This document shows positions 17,685 to 27,989 of a stretch of 62,892 bases of DNA, one piece after another. The position numbers were made by a program, and so were the translations under genes. Source of the stretch: Caulobacter sp. (GTDB lineage: Bacteria; Pseudomonadota; Alphaproteobacteria; Caulobacterales; Caulobacteraceae). A model generated the notes under the pieces. The model was given only the letters and a program-made list of their open reading frames with translations. It ran no database searches and was not told where the DNA came from. Each line of letters starts with the position of its first letter. Position 1 is the stretch's first letter. The stretch is taken from contig JAUXMY010000011.1 of the NCBI GenBank assembly GCA_030683005.1, positions 1 through 62,892 on the forward strand. Direction: 5' to 3'.

Positions 17685-18482
17685 ATGTCCGCCGCCTCCT
17701 CCCTTATCGCCTCGATGATCGACGCCGCCCGCAAGGCGGCCAGGGGCCTGGCCCGCGACTTCGGCGAGGTCACCGAGCTCCAGGTCTCCAAGAAGGGCGC
17801 GGCGGACTATGTCTCGGCCGCCGACATCAAGGCCGAGCAGGTGCTGTTCGAGGCCCTGACCAAGCTTCGCCCCGGCTACGGCTTCCTCGGCGAGGAGCGG
17901 CCCGAGATCGAGGGCACCGACAAGACCCACCGCTGGATCGTCGACCCGCTCGACGGCACGACGAACTTCCTGCACGCCATCCCCCACTTCGCGGTCAACA
18001 TCGCGCTGGAACGGGACGGCCAGATCGTGGCGGCGGTGACCTACAACCCGATCACCCACGACACCTTCTGGGCCGAGAAGGGCCGGGGCGCCTGGCTCGG
18101 CAACGAGAAGCGCCTGCGCGTCGCCGCTCGTCGCTCGCTCGACGAAAGCCTGCTGGCCACCGGCATCCCGTTCATGGGCGTGCCCGGCCACGGCCAGTTC
18201 CTCAAGGAACTGCATCAGATCAGCCAGCGGGTCTCCGGCGTTCGTCGCTACGGCGCCGCGGCGCTCGACCTGGCCTGGGTCGCGGCCGGCCGTTTCGACG
18301 GCTACTGGGAACGGGGCCTCAAGCCCTGGGACACGGCGGCGGGCCTGCTGCTGGTCACCGAGGCCGGCGGCATGGTCAGCGACCTGAAGGGCGAGCCCTA
18401 CGTTCCGGGCGCCGAGGGCATTCTCGCCGCCAACCTCGACCTGCACCCGCTGATCCTCGACAAGCTGGACGCGGCCAGATAG
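17685..18482 (+). CDS. suhB: Inositol monophosphatase family protein (SuhB-like)
   Basis: 265 residues. Mg-dependent phosphatase with the family motifs: GEERPEI-type metal ligand near residue 66, DPLDGTTNF (about 86-94) and WDTAAGLLLVTEAGG (about 214-228). E. coli SuhB both dephosphorylates inositol phosphates and acts in antitermination complexes; which role applies here is not visible. It starts 7 bp after efp and is probably co-transcribed with it. Confidence 0.92.
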   Translation: MSAASSLIASMIDAARKAARGLARDFGEVTELQVSKKGAADYVSAADIKAEQVLFEALTKLRPGYGFLGEERPEIEGTDKTHRWIVDPLDGTTNFLHAIPHFAVNIALERDGQIVAAVTYNPITHDTFWAEKGRGAWLGNEKRLRVAARRSLDESLLATGIPFMGVPGHGQFLKELHQISQRVSGVRRYGAAALDLAWVAAGRFDGYWERGLKPWDTAAGLLLVTEAGGMVSDLKGEPYVPGAEGILAANLDLHPLILDKLDAAR

Positions 18483-18562
18483 CCATTTTCCCTCTCCCCC
18501 TGTGTGGGAGAAGCAGGCGCCGGCTTGACGACACCGTCACGGGCCGTGGCTAATCCCGCGCC

Positions 18563-19627
18563 ATGAGCCTGACCCGTCGCGCCTTCGCCGCCTCCGCCGC
18601 CGCCCTCGCCGCCACGCCCGCCTTCGCGCGGAGCGGGCCGCGTCCCCTCGTCATCGCCCATCGCGGGGCCAGCGGCGAGCGGCCGGAACATACGCGGTCG
18701 GCCTACCGGCTGGCCGTGGAGCAGGGCGCCGATTTCATCGAGCCGGATCTGGTGATCACGAAGGACGGCCACCTGGTCGCCCGGCACGAAAACGAGATCG
18801 GCGGCACGACAGACGTCTCCGCGAAGGCCGAGTTCGCCTTGCGCAAGACGACCAAGGTCATCGACGGCCAGTCGGTCGAAGGGTGGTTCACCGAGGACTT
18901 CACCCTGGCGGAGCTGAAGACCCTGCGCTGTCGCGAGCGCTTGCCCCAGCTGCGGCCCGGCAATACGGCTTTCGATGGCCAGGACCTGATTCCGACCTTT
19001 GACGAGGTCTGCGCCATCGCTCGCGACATGGGGGTGGGTGTCTATCCGGAGATGAAACACCCCCGCTACTTCGCCTCGATCGGCCTGCCGTTCGAACAGC
19101 GCATGGCCGACGCCCTGAAGGCCAACCGTCTCGACAGCGCCGAAGCGAAGGTCTTCGTCCAGTGTTTCGAGGTTGCGCCATTGAAGACGCTGCGGCCGCT
19201 GACGAAGGCGAAGCTGGTGCAACTGATCGACAGCGAGGGCGCGCCGGCCGATGCGCCGGGCTTCACCTACGCCGAGATGGCCAGCGCTGCCGGCCTGAAG
19301 GCCATCGCCGCCTATGCCGACGGGGTCGGGCCAGAGAAGGGCTATGTCGTGCCCACGGACGGCCAGACGCTGCTGCCGGCCACCGCCTTCGTGACCGACG
19401 CCCATGCTGCGGGGCTGAAGGTCCATCCCTGGACGGTGCGGGCCGAGAACCATTTCCTGCCCGCGGGCCTGCGCACCCCGCCCGGCGCCACGGCTGACGC
19501 GGACATGGTCCGTCACGGACAGATCGACGCGGTGCTCGAGGCCCTGTTCAGGGCGGGCGTCGACGGCGTGTTCTGTGATTTCCCGGGTCTCGCCAACGAA
19601 GCCCGGAAACAGTGGATGTTTTCATGA
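18563..19627 (+). CDS. glpQ: Glycerophosphodiester phosphodiesterase (GlpQ-like), exported
   Basis: 354 residues. The N-terminus has a short twin-arginine-like signal (TRRAF followed by an Ala-rich core, cleavage near AFA at residues 20-22), so Tat or Sec export to the periplasm is predicted. The GDPD catalytic signature is present: IAHRGASGERPEHT (His33, Arg34), FIEPDL (Glu60, Asp62), His70 region, and a Glu-containing YPEMKHP near 158. It hydrolyses glycerophosphodiesters to glycerol 3-phosphate and an alcohol. Its stop overlaps the next start as ATGA. Confidence 0.92.
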   Translation: MSLTRRAFAASAAALAATPAFARSGPRPLVIAHRGASGERPEHTRSAYRLAVEQGADFIEPDLVITKDGHLVARHENEIGGTTDVSAKAEFALRKTTKVIDGQSVEGWFTEDFTLAELKTLRCRERLPQLRPGNTAFDGQDLIPTFDEVCAIARDMGVGVYPEMKHPRYFASIGLPFEQRMADALKANRLDSAEAKVFVQCFEVAPLKTLRPLTKAKLVQLIDSEGAPADAPGFTYAEMASAAGLKAIAAYADGVGPEKGYVVPTDGQTLLPATAFVTDAHAAGLKVHPWTVRAENHFLPAGLRTPPGATADADMVRHGQIDAVLEALFRAGVDGVFCDFPGLANEARKQWMFS

Positions 19628-20928
19628 TCGGCAAGCTTCTCGCGGCGCTCATCCTGGCGTTCGCCGCCCTGGCCGGCCCCGCGCTCGCCAACCCGCACGT
19701 CGGCGACATCGCCGCGCGGTACGTTCAGCTCAGCCTCGAAATCGGCGAGCATGAGGACGGCTACATCGACGCCTACTACGGACCGCCCGCCTGGCAGGAG
19801 GCCGCGAAGGCCGCCCGGCGCCCGCTTCCGGAACTCGCTCGGGATGTGGAGTTCCTGCTCGCCGCCCTGGCCGAGGACGAGGCGGGCGCCGACACCGCCG
19901 GCGACACCAGCGGATCACTCACCCATGAGCGGATCGCCTTCCTGCGCGGCCAGCTGATCGCCGCCCGGACCCGCCTGCGGATGATGCAGGGGGAAAAGCT
20001 CAGCTTCGAGGACGAGGCCGAGGGCCTGTTCGGTGTGCGGCCCGTGCTGAAGCCGCTGAGCGCTTACGACCCGGTCCTGGCCGACATCGAAAAGCTCGTC
20101 TCTGGCGAGGGGCCGCTGTGGCAGCGGGTCGACGCCTTCAACGACCGCTTCGTGGTCCCCGCCGACCGGCTGAAGGCGGTGATGGACGCCGCCATCGCCG
20201 AGTGCCGTCGCCGCACGGTCGCCGTCATCCCGCTGCCCGCGAACGAGCGCTTCACACTGGAGTTCGTCACCGGCAAGAGCTGGTCGGGCTACAACTGGTA
20301 CAAGGGCGGCGCCGGGAGCCTCATCCAGGTCAACACCGACCTGCCTGTGCGGCTGAGCCGCGCCGTCGACCTGGGCTGCCACGAGGGCTATCCCGGGCAC
20401 CACGTCTACAACGTCCTGCTCGAGGAGCGGCTGGCCAGGGCGCGGGGATGGGTCGAGTTCACGGTCGTTCCGCTCTATTCGCCGCAATCGCTGCTGGCCG
20501 AGGGGTCGGCCAACTACGGCATCGAGCTGGCCTTCCCGGGCGAGGAGCGCGCCGCGTTCGAGGCGAAGGTGCTCTATCCGCTGGCCGGGCTCGACCCGAA
20601 GGACGCCGGTCGCTACCTGGCGCTGCAGGAGGCGCAGCAGGCGCTGTCCGGCGCGCGCTTCACCATCGCCGCCGAGTATCTGGCCGGCCGCATGGACCGG
20701 GCCACGGCGGTGGCGATGACCCAGAAGTACGGCCTCGTCTCCGAGAAGCGCGCCGACCAGATCATGTCCTTCGCCGAGCAGTACCGCAGCTACGTCATCA
20801 ACTACGGCCTGGGCCTGGGGATGGTGCGCGACTACATCGAACGGTCGGGACAGGACCGGGCGGTCCGCTGGAAGATCATGGAGCGACTGCTCAGCGAGCC
20901 AGCGACGCCGGCTGATCTGCTGAAATAA
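19624..20928 (+). CDS. Exported putative metallopeptidase (DUF885-like), HEGYPGHH motif
   Basis: 434 residues from ATG 19624, which overlaps the preceding TGA by 4 bases, so it is translationally coupled to glpQ. The N-terminal 22 residues form a signal peptide (core AALILAFAALAGPALA). The rest is helical, with HEGYPGHH at residues 253-260. This spacing matches the HE-x4-HH zinc-ligand-like motif of DUF885/DUF885-related proteins, which resemble metallopeptidases; peptidase activity is inferred, not shown. A second conserved region, LLAEGSANYGIELAF (about 287-301), would supply a third ligand Glu. Confidence 0.75.
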   Translation: MIGKLLAALILAFAALAGPALANPHVGDIAARYVQLSLEIGEHEDGYIDAYYGPPAWQEAAKAARRPLPELARDVEFLLAALAEDEAGADTAGDTSGSLTHERIAFLRGQLIAARTRLRMMQGEKLSFEDEAEGLFGVRPVLKPLSAYDPVLADIEKLVSGEGPLWQRVDAFNDRFVVPADRLKAVMDAAIAECRRRTVAVIPLPANERFTLEFVTGKSWSGYNWYKGGAGSLIQVNTDLPVRLSRAVDLGCHEGYPGHHVYNVLLEERLARARGWVEFTVVPLYSPQSLLAEGSANYGIELAFPGEERAAFEAKVLYPLAGLDPKDAGRYLALQEAQQALSGARFTIAAEYLAGRMDRATAVAMTQKYGLVSEKRADQIMSFAEQYRSYVINYGLGLGMVRDYIERSGQDRAVRWKIMERLLSEPATPADLLK

Positions 20929-20931
20929 ACC

Positions 20932-21909
20932 TCAGGCGATCAGCAGCACCTTGCCCACGTGCGCGCCCGCTTCAAGGTGCGCGTGAGCTTTCGCCGCCTC
21001 GGCCAGCGGGAAGGTCGCGTCGATCACGGCCTTCACCTTGCCCGCCGCCACCCAGGGCCAGACCACGCGCTCGACCTCGGCGGTGATGCGGGCCTTCTCG
21101 TCGGCGGAGCGGGGACGCAGGGTCGAGCCGGTGATCGTGGCCCGCTTCATCATGACCTTCATGATCGGAACCTCGATCGTGCCGCCCGCCAGCGAGGCGA
21201 TGTAGACGATGCGGCCGCCGGTCTTCAGGGCGTTGAGGTTCTTCTCGAAGTAGGCGGCTCCGACCATGTCGAGCACAACATCGACGCCGCCGTGGGCCTT
21301 GGCGACGGCCTCGAAATCCTCGGTCGAGCTGTCCACCGCGATGTCGGCGCCCAGCGCCAGGGCCTGGGCGGCCTTGTCGGCGCCCCGGCCGGTGGCGATC
21401 ACCGTCGCGCCGGCCGCCTTGGCCATCTGAATGGCCGTGGTGCCGATGCCGGAGGTGGCGCCGTGCAGCAGGAGGGTCTCCCCGGCCTTCAGGGCGCCAT
21501 GCTCGAAGACGTTGGCGTAGACGGTGAAGACGGTCTCCGGCAGACCCGCGGCCTGCTCGAGGGTCATGCCTTCCGGGACGGGCAGGGCATGGCGGGCGTC
21601 GACCACGGCGTATTCCGCGTAGCCGCCGCCGCCGAGCAGCGCGCAGACCCGGTCGCCAACCTTCCAGCGGCCCGCCGCCGTCACCACCTCGCCCGCGACC
21701 TCCAGGCCGAGCGTCTCCGGCGCGCCCGCCGGGGCGGGGTAGAAGCCGAGCCGCTGGACGATGTCGGGACGATTGACGCCGGCGGCCATGACCCGGATCA
21801 GGATCTCACCGTTCGCCGGAACCGGAACCGGCAGCTGAACGGGCTTCAGCGCCTCGGCGGCGCCCTTGCCGCCCTCGATGGCGATGGCCGTCATCATGGT
21901 CTGGGACAT
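20932..21909 (-). CDS. NAD(P)H-quinone oxidoreductase, zinc-free MDR family
   Basis: 325 residues from ATG 21909. Medium-chain dehydrogenase/reductase lacking the structural zinc cluster. The N-terminal GroES-like domain carries VMAAGVNRPDIVQRLG (about 44-59), and the Rossmann domain carries HGATSGIGTTAIQMAKAAGATVIATG with the nucleotide-binding glycines (about 148-170). Its family reduces quinones or enones with NADPH. The open frame extends to 23022 on paper, but upstream sequence is antisense to other genes. It is convergent with the metallopeptidase gene (3-bp gap). Confidence 0.9.
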   Translation of the reverse strand: MSQTMMTAIAIEGGKGAAEALKPVQLPVPVPANGEILIRVMAAGVNRPDIVQRLGFYPAPAGAPETLGLEVAGEVVTAAGRWKVGDRVCALLGGGGYAEYAVVDARHALPVPEGMTLEQAAGLPETVFTVYANVFEHGALKAGETLLLHGATSGIGTTAIQMAKAAGATVIATGRGADKAAQALALGADIAVDSSTEDFEAVAKAHGGVDVVLDMVGAAYFEKNLNALKTGGRIVYIASLAGGTIEVPIMKVMMKRATITGSTLRPRSADEKARITAEVERVVWPWVAAGKVKAVIDATFPLAEAAKAHAHLEAGAHVGKVLLIA

Positions 21910-21994
21910 GGTCGCTCTCTCCGGCGGGGTTGCGCCCTGGCGCTTGCAGGCGTCAGATATGTGAAACACGGCGTTGGCGATAGGGAGGCAGATC

Positions 21995-22204
21995 ATGCTG
22001 GAAGAACCGGCAGGCCCTCGCGGCGGGCGCGGCGACGCGCTGCTGGCGGTGACCCGCGAGGATCTCGACCTCTTCGGCGTGTCCGAGCTTGAGGAACGCA
22101 TAGAGTTGCTGGAAGCCGAACTGGCCCGGGTGCGGGGCCAGATCGAGAAGAAGCGGGCCGGCCGCTCGGCGGCGGACGCCTTCTTCAATCTGGGCAAGAC
22201 CTGA
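21995..22204 (+). CDS. DUF1192 family protein
   Basis: 69 residues, mostly one charged helix: EDLDLFGVSELEERIELLEAE pattern starting near residue 20, then a basic tail ending in FFNLGKT. This is the DUF1192 pattern of small alphaproteobacterial coiled-coil proteins of unknown function. ATG 21995 is chosen because GGGAGG lies 6 bp upstream; an earlier TTG is possible. Divergent from the quinone oxidoreductase, upstream of the rcdA-like gene. Confidence 0.8.
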   Translation: MLEEPAGPRGGRGDALLAVTREDLDLFGVSELEERIELLEAELARVRGQIEKKRAGRSAADAFFNLGKT

Positions 22205-22314
22205 TATTGAGATTGGGGCGGTCCGCGGACGGACAGCTTGGCACGGGCGTTGCAGCCGTTGCGGCCAGGCGGGCAAGTTCGTCCCGCGGATGATTGTAAG
22301 GGGCGAATGTGTCC

Positions 22315-22839
22315 ATGAGCGAATTCAGTGCGTCGGCCCAGGCGCCCTGGCGTGCGAACGTGATCAGCGATTTCGCCCGCTCGGAACTGTTCGACCGGAC
22401 GTTCCAGGAGGGCATGGACCTCGTCGAGGAGACCGCCGCCTATCTGGATGGCGGCGGGCGGCAGGATTCCAAGCTGTTGTCGCGCAGCGCGGCCCTGGCC
22501 TACGCCTCTGAAAGCATGCGCCTGACCACCCGGCTGATGCGCGTCGCGTCGTGGCTGCTGGTGCAGCGCGCGGTGCGCGAGGGCGACATGGCCCCGGAGG
22601 CGGCCTGCGATGATCGCTACCGCGTCGACCAGGAAGATGCCGACCCGGGCGACCACGAAGCCCTGCATGATCTGCCGCTCTCCCTGCTGCATCTGCTCGA
22701 CCGCTCGGGCCGGCTGTACGATCGCGTCCGGCACCTGGACCGCCGCATGTACGTCGAGCCGTCGGTCGAGGAGACGCCCAACGCCGTCCTCAACCAGATG
22801 GACCGCCTGAAGGGCGCGTTCGGGGGCTTGGGGGCGTAA
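22315..22839 (+). CDS. rcdA: DUF1465 protein, RcdA-like regulator of CtrA degradation
   Basis: 174 residues from ATG 22315 (GTG 22309 is an alternative). DUF1465 includes Caulobacter RcdA, an adaptor that with CpdR and PopA delivers CtrA to ClpXP at the cell pole during the swarmer-to-stalked transition. The N-terminal helical bundle (APWRANVISDFARSELFDRTF, residues 10-30; AAYLDGGGRQDSK near 44) closely fits what I recall of RcdA. The acidic middle (about 100-118) and a C-terminal tail are less conserved. Family assignment is firm; the cell-cycle role is inferred from homology. Confidence 0.85.
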   Translation: MSEFSASAQAPWRANVISDFARSELFDRTFQEGMDLVEETAAYLDGGGRQDSKLLSRSAALAYASESMRLTTRLMRVASWLLVQRAVREGDMAPEAACDDRYRVDQEDADPGDHEALHDLPLSLLHLLDRSGRLYDRVRHLDRRMYVEPSVEETPNAVLNQMDRLKGAFGGLGA

Positions 22840-22845
22840 TGTGTT

Positions 22846-22998
22846 CTCCCTCCCCTTTATGGGAGGGTGGCTCGGCGAACGCAGCGAGACGAGACGGGTG
22901 GGGCAAGTCGCGATCCTCACTCGACGTCGAAGGCGGCCATCACTTGCCCCACCCTGGTCCGCTTCGCGGACCTGTCCCTCCCCACAAGGGGGAGGGAA
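22846..22998. repeat. Intergenic palindromic repeat, family A copy 1
   Basis: About 153 bp bounded by CTCCCTCCCC and GGGGGAGGGA. It has internal pairs GGTGGGGCAAGT/ACTTGCCCCACC, GGTCCGC/GCGGACC and TCTCG-type arms. Near-identical outer halves occur at 34669-34825 (inside imuB, reverse orientation) and 42581-42735; the central 25 bp differ. It lies between rcdA and the rpmE terminator. Confidence 0.85.
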
Positions 22999-23007
22999 GA
23001 GACGCCA

Positions 23008-23039
23008 AAAGGCCGGCCGCATCGCTGCGGCCGGCCTTT
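23008..23039 (-). terminator. Rho-independent terminator of rpmE (bidirectional)
   Basis: A perfect 13-bp stem AAAGGCCGGCCGC / GCGGCCGGCCTTT with a 6-base loop. On the minus strand it ends in TTTT, so it serves rpmE; the symmetric stem may also stop rcdA transcription. Confidence 0.8.
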
Positions 23040-23065
23040 CGAATCTCGTCGAAGCGGCGTGACGC

Positions 23066-23293
23066 CTACTTCTTGGTCGTGAAGCCGGCGAACTTCGCGT
23101 TGAAGCGCGATACGCGGCCGCCGCGGTCCAGCAGGTGGGCGTTGCCGCCCGTCCAGGCCGGGTGGGTCGACGGATCGATGTCGAGGTTCAGGGTCGCCCC
23201 TTCCTTCCCGAAGGTCGAACGGGTCTGGTACGACTCGCCGTTCGTCAGCACCACGGTGATGAAGTGGTAGTCGGGATGGGTGTCTTGTTTCAT
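23066..23293 (-). CDS. rpmE: 50S ribosomal protein L31
   Basis: 75 residues from ATG 23293. Matches bacterial L31: [20 protein letters not shown] at the N-terminus, then STFGKEG and [14 protein letters not shown] (residues about 43-56). The zinc-binding Cys residues of C+ forms are absent, so this is the Cys-free form usual in this group. Transcribed alone, followed by a strong terminator and divergent from the ABC exporter gene. Confidence 0.94.
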   Translation of the reverse strand: MKQDTHPDYHFITVVLTNGESYQTRSTFGKEGATLNLDIDPSTHPAWTGGNAHLLDRGGRVSRFNAKFAGFTTKK

Positions 23294-23407
23294 CGGGCGG
23301 TCCAACCGACTTAGAGGAAATGGGTGTGACGCGCGCCGAGAAAGTCGGTGCGGTCGAAGACGCGCGGCTATACAGAACGGGCGCGTGGAAGGCAAGGGGC
23401 CGAGCTT

Positions 23408-25258
<1,851 letters not shown>

Positions 25259-25286
25259 TGGGGAAGGCCAAGCCCTGGTCTTCCCG

Positions 25287-25331
25287 TCAGTTCGTCATGG
25301 CCCGACATTGTTCGGGGACATGACGAACTGA
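25287..25331. repeat. Palindromic repeat, family D (short form)
   Basis: A perfect 13-bp inverted repeat TCAGTTCGTCATG / CATGACGAACTGA enclosing 19 bp. It shares the TCGTCAT/ATGACGA core with the family D elements at 16907, 40299 and 44123. Located just after the ABC exporter gene. Confidence 0.7.
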
Positions 25332-25417
25332 GGAGGGAAAGAGGTGTTTGAACCTCGCGCTCACCAACGCCGTTTCCTTTGTCCGTGATCGGCCTTATAG
25401 GTGGAATCCAATACCCC

Positions 25418-25437
25418 GCCCGGCCGAAAGGCCGGGC
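25418..25437 (+). promoter_or_regulatory. GAAA-tetraloop hairpin in front of trcR
   Basis: A perfect 8-bp GC stem (GCCCGGCC / GGCCGGGC) closed by GAAA, ending 22 bp before the trcR ATG. It is followed by GCCGTCGTTTCT, a weak T-rich run. It could be a transcript-stabilising 5' leader hairpin or a weak terminator for upstream transcription; the sequence does not decide. Confidence 0.45.
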
Positions 25438-25459
25438 GCCGTCGTTTCTGGAGCCTGTT

Positions 25460-26143
25460 ATGTCCGACCAAATCCTGATGCCGAAGGCGACCGCCGTCTG
25501 GCTCGTGGACAACACCTCGCTGACCTTCGAGCAGATCGCCGCCTTCTGTGGCCTGCACCCGCTGGAAGTCCGCGGCATCGCCGATGGCGAGGTCGCCCGT
25601 GACATCCGCGGCGCCGATCCGATCGCCAACGGCCAGCTGAACCGCGAGGAGCTGGACAAGGCCGCCGCCGACGCCAGATACCGCATGCAGGCCCAGAAGA
25701 GCCGTCACGCCGAACTGCTGAAGCCGGTCAAGAAGGCGCCGCGCTACACCCCGGTGTCGCGCCGCCAGGACCGCCCGGACGCCATCGCCTGGTTCGTCCG
25801 CAACCACCCGGAGGTGGCCGATGCGCAGATCTCCAAACTGCTGGGCACCACCAAGGCGACGATCGATTCAGTGCGCGACCGCAGCCACTGGAACAGCGCC
25901 AATATCAAGCCGGTCGATCCTGTGACGCTGGGCCTGACCACGCAGATCGAGCTCGACGGCGTGGTCCGCAAGGCGGCCGACAAGAAGGCCAAGGACGACC
26001 TCAAGAAGGGCATCCTGCCGACGGACGCGCTGCGCCCGGCCGCGGAGCCCGAGGCAGAGGTCGAGGAAGATGTGGTCAAGCGCCGCGTCTCCGACTCCGA
26101 CGTGTTCGCCAACTTCGGCGACGACAACGATGACGAGGACTAG
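25460..26143 (+). CDS. trcR: DUF1013 family protein, cell-cycle transcriptional regulator TrcR
   Basis: 227 residues from ATG 25460. Matches DUF1013: N-terminal MPKATAVWLVDNTSLTFEQIAAFC, HPLEVRGIADGEVARDIRG, a central second helix-turn-helix-like unit (RPDAIAWFVRNHPE ... ISKLLGTTKATIDSVRDRSHW, about 110-150), and an acidic C-terminal tail ending in a run of Asp and Glu. Members in alphaproteobacteria are described as cell-cycle-linked RNA-polymerase-associated regulators; the role here is by homology. A GAAA hairpin precedes it and hairpins follow it. Confidence 0.88.
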   Translation: MSDQILMPKATAVWLVDNTSLTFEQIAAFCGLHPLEVRGIADGEVARDIRGADPIANGQLNREELDKAAADARYRMQAQKSRHAELLKPVKKAPRYTPVSRRQDRPDAIAWFVRNHPEVADAQISKLLGTTKATIDSVRDRSHWNSANIKPVDPVTLGLTTQIELDGVVRKAADKKAKDDLKKGILPTDALRPAAEPEAEVEEDVVKRRVSDSDVFANFGDDNDDED

Positions 26144-26235
26144 ATTGCGGGGGGACATGTACCGTCTTCGGTACGGGTCCCCATCGGCCAAAGCGGCGGG
26201 GGGCACGCACTGAAGTGCATGTCCCCATCATGAAA

Positions 26236-26267
26236 AAGGGCGCTCCGGCTTGGCCGTGAGCGCCCTT
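26236..26267 (-). terminator. Rho-independent terminator between trcR and the DUF465 gene
   Basis: A perfect 10-bp stem AAGGGCGCTC / GAGCGCCCTT with a 12-base loop. On the minus strand the stem is followed by TTTTT-type sequence, so it ends the DUF465 transcript; it may also stop trcR transcription. A separate palindromic stretch (about 26151-26226, GGGGACATG/CATGTCCCC arms) lies between it and trcR. Confidence 0.75.
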
Positions 26268-26274
26268 CTCGTTG

Positions 26275-26448
26275 CTAGTGAACCCGCATCCTGAGGTTTT
26301 CGATTTCTTCCTTCAGGCGGAGTTTCTGTCGCTTGAGTTCCTTCAGTCGGATGTCGTCGGAAGAGGGCCTTCTCAACTCGTCCTCGATAAGCCGGTCCAG
26401 GGTCTGATGACGGTTACCGAGTTCGCGAATACGGGCATCAAGCGCCAT
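26275..26448 (-). CDS. DUF465 (YdcH-like) small protein, copy 1
   Basis: 57 residues, one long charged helix hairpin: MALDARIRELGNRHQTLD at the N-terminus, then DEL, a short turn, and IRLKELKRQKLRLKEEIENL. The LKxxKLxLKxxI pattern is that of DUF465/YdcH proteins, whose function is unknown. The ATG at 26448 follows an AGGAGACGG ribosome site. It has its own terminator. A second DUF465 gene lies 1.3 kb away at 27678 on the other strand. Confidence 0.8.
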   Translation of the reverse strand: MALDARIRELGNRHQTLDRLIEDELRRPSSDDIRLKELKRQKLRLKEEIENLRMRVH

Positions 26449-26584
26449 ACGTCCGTCTCCTCTTGATAGGGCAGGGACAAGTGAACACCCGCAGCGCCCG
26501 AGAGTCAGATCACATATCGTTGCGCTTGCGCCGTAAGGCTGAAAGCGCGATCTGGGCGTTCACGCGCCCGTGCCGGAAGGGACC

Positions 26585-27187
26585 ATGACGAAAGCCGCCC
26601 GCAGCAGACTCATCGTCGGGATTTCCGGCGCCTCGGGCGCGGCCTACGGCGTGCGCGCCCTGGACGCCTGCCGGGACCTAGACCTCGAAAGCCACCTGGT
26701 CCTGTCGCGCGCGGCCGCCCTGACCCTGTCGCAGGAGGCGGGCCTGACCGTCGCCCAGGTCGGGGCAAAGGCCGATGTCGTCCACAAGGTCGGCGATGTT
26801 GGCGCCTCGGTCGCCTCGGGTTCGTTCCGGACGCTGGGCATGATCATCGCGCCCTGCTCGATCCGCACGATGAGCGAGATCGCCAGCGGGGTGACCTCGT
26901 CGCTGCTGACCCGCGCCGCCGACGTCACCTTGAAGGAGCGGCGGCCGCTGGTCCTCATGGTGCGTGAGACGCCGCTGCATCTGGGCCACCTGCGCACCAT
27001 GGTGCGGCTGGCCGAGATGGGGGCGATCATCGCTCCGCCCATGCCGGCCTTCTATGCCCGCCCCCAGTCGCTGGAGGAGATGGTTGACCAGTCCGTCGGC
27101 CGCGCCCTCGACCTGTTCGGCCTGTCCTGGACGCCGGTCAGGCGCTGGGGCGAGGACATCGCGCCGATCACGGGCTCCGGCCAATGA
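26585..27187 (+). CDS. ubiX: Flavin prenyltransferase UbiX
   Basis: 200 residues from ATG 26585 (GGAAGGG 4 bp upstream). It attaches a dimethylallyl group to FMN to make prenylated FMN, the cofactor of UbiD decarboxylases in ubiquinone synthesis. Family motifs are IVGISGASGAAYGVRAL (about 9-25, FMN-binding), APCSIRTMSEIASGV (about 90-104, with the Ser and Thr of the active site), and RETPLHLGHLRTM (about 128-140). The next gene overlaps its stop by 4 bp. Confidence 0.94.
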   Translation: MTKAARSRLIVGISGASGAAYGVRALDACRDLDLESHLVLSRAAALTLSQEAGLTVAQVGAKADVVHKVGDVGASVASGSFRTLGMIIAPCSIRTMSEIASGVTSSLLTRAADVTLKERRPLVLMVRETPLHLGHLRTMVRLAEMGAIIAPPMPAFYARPQSLEEMVDQSVGRALDLFGLSWTPVRRWGEDIAPITGSGQ

Positions 27188-27630
27188 GCGGAGCGCTGTG
27201 GGACTGGACCCTGGCGGCCTACGCCCGCCCCGGCGTGCCGGAGGCGACCCTGGCGCTGCAGGACGAGCACGGCTTCAGCACCGCCCTGCTGCTGTGGGCC
27301 GTGTGGGCCGATCCCGATCCCGAGACGCTGGCCAATGGCGTGCAGACCACCGTGGCCTGGGACGAGACCGTCCTCTGGCCGCTGCGCAATGTTCGCCGGG
27401 TGCTGAAGGCCCCTCGTCGACCCTTCGAGGACGATGCGCGGGAAGGCCTGCGCGCGGACGTCAAGGCCGCCGAACTGCGCGCCGAGCGGGTCCTGATGGA
27501 GGCGCTGGAATCGCTCGCCGGTCATGCCGGGACCGTCGATGCGCCGGCCGCCCTGCGCCGCGCGGCCATGGCCTGGAGCGGTTCGGCGCCGGGCGCCGCG
27601 CTCGACCGCCTCGCGAAGGCCTTGGCGTAG
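27184..27630 (+). CDS. TIGR02444 family protein
   Basis: 148 residues, start overlapping the ubiX stop as ATGA. The N-terminal pattern (AYARPGVPEATLALQDEHG, then LLLWAVWADPDP) matches TIGR02444/DUF2390, a family of short helical proteins of unknown function common in proteobacteria. No membrane or signal segment. Translational coupling to ubiX suggests constant co-expression, not necessarily a shared pathway. Confidence 0.75.
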   Translation: MSGALWDWTLAAYARPGVPEATLALQDEHGFSTALLLWAVWADPDPETLANGVQTTVAWDETVLWPLRNVRRVLKAPRRPFEDDAREGLRADVKAAELRAERVLMEALESLAGHAGTVDAPAALRRAAMAWSGSAPGAALDRLAKALA

Positions 27631-27677
27631 CGTCACGCCCGGCTGTATTCCTTGGAATCGGCGAGGGAGCGTGACGC

Positions 27678-27905
27678 ATGAACGACGATGATCCAGGGCT
27701 GATCATTCTGCCCCACGTGGAGATTCGCGCGCGCCTGGTCGAACTGCGCCAACAGCACCAGGACCTCGACGCCGCTGTCGCCGCCCTTGAGTCGCAACCG
27801 CTGCCCAACCAGCTCCAGATCGCCCGGTTCAAGAAGCAGAAGCTGATCCTGCGCGACCAGATCACCAAGCTGGAGAACCGGCTCACACCTGACATCATCG
27901 CCTGA
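27678..27905 (+). CDS. DUF465 (YdcH-like) small protein, copy 2
   Basis: 75 residues. Two charged helices separated by a PLPN turn: IRARLVELRQQHQDLDAAV, then IARFKKQKLILRDQITKLEN. The FKKQKLxLKDxI pattern is diagnostic of DUF465/YdcH. It is longer than the copy at 26275 and not a recent duplicate of it. Function unknown. Confidence 0.8.
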   Translation: MNDDDPGLIILPHVEIRARLVELRQQHQDLDAAVAALESQPLPNQLQIARFKKQKLILRDQITKLENRLTPDIIA

Positions 27906-27989
27906 CGCCGCGGGGCGACGCCCGATGACCCGGCTTTCACGCTGGATTTCGACCGCAGCCCGAGACGTTTAGTCGCATCTTCACACACC

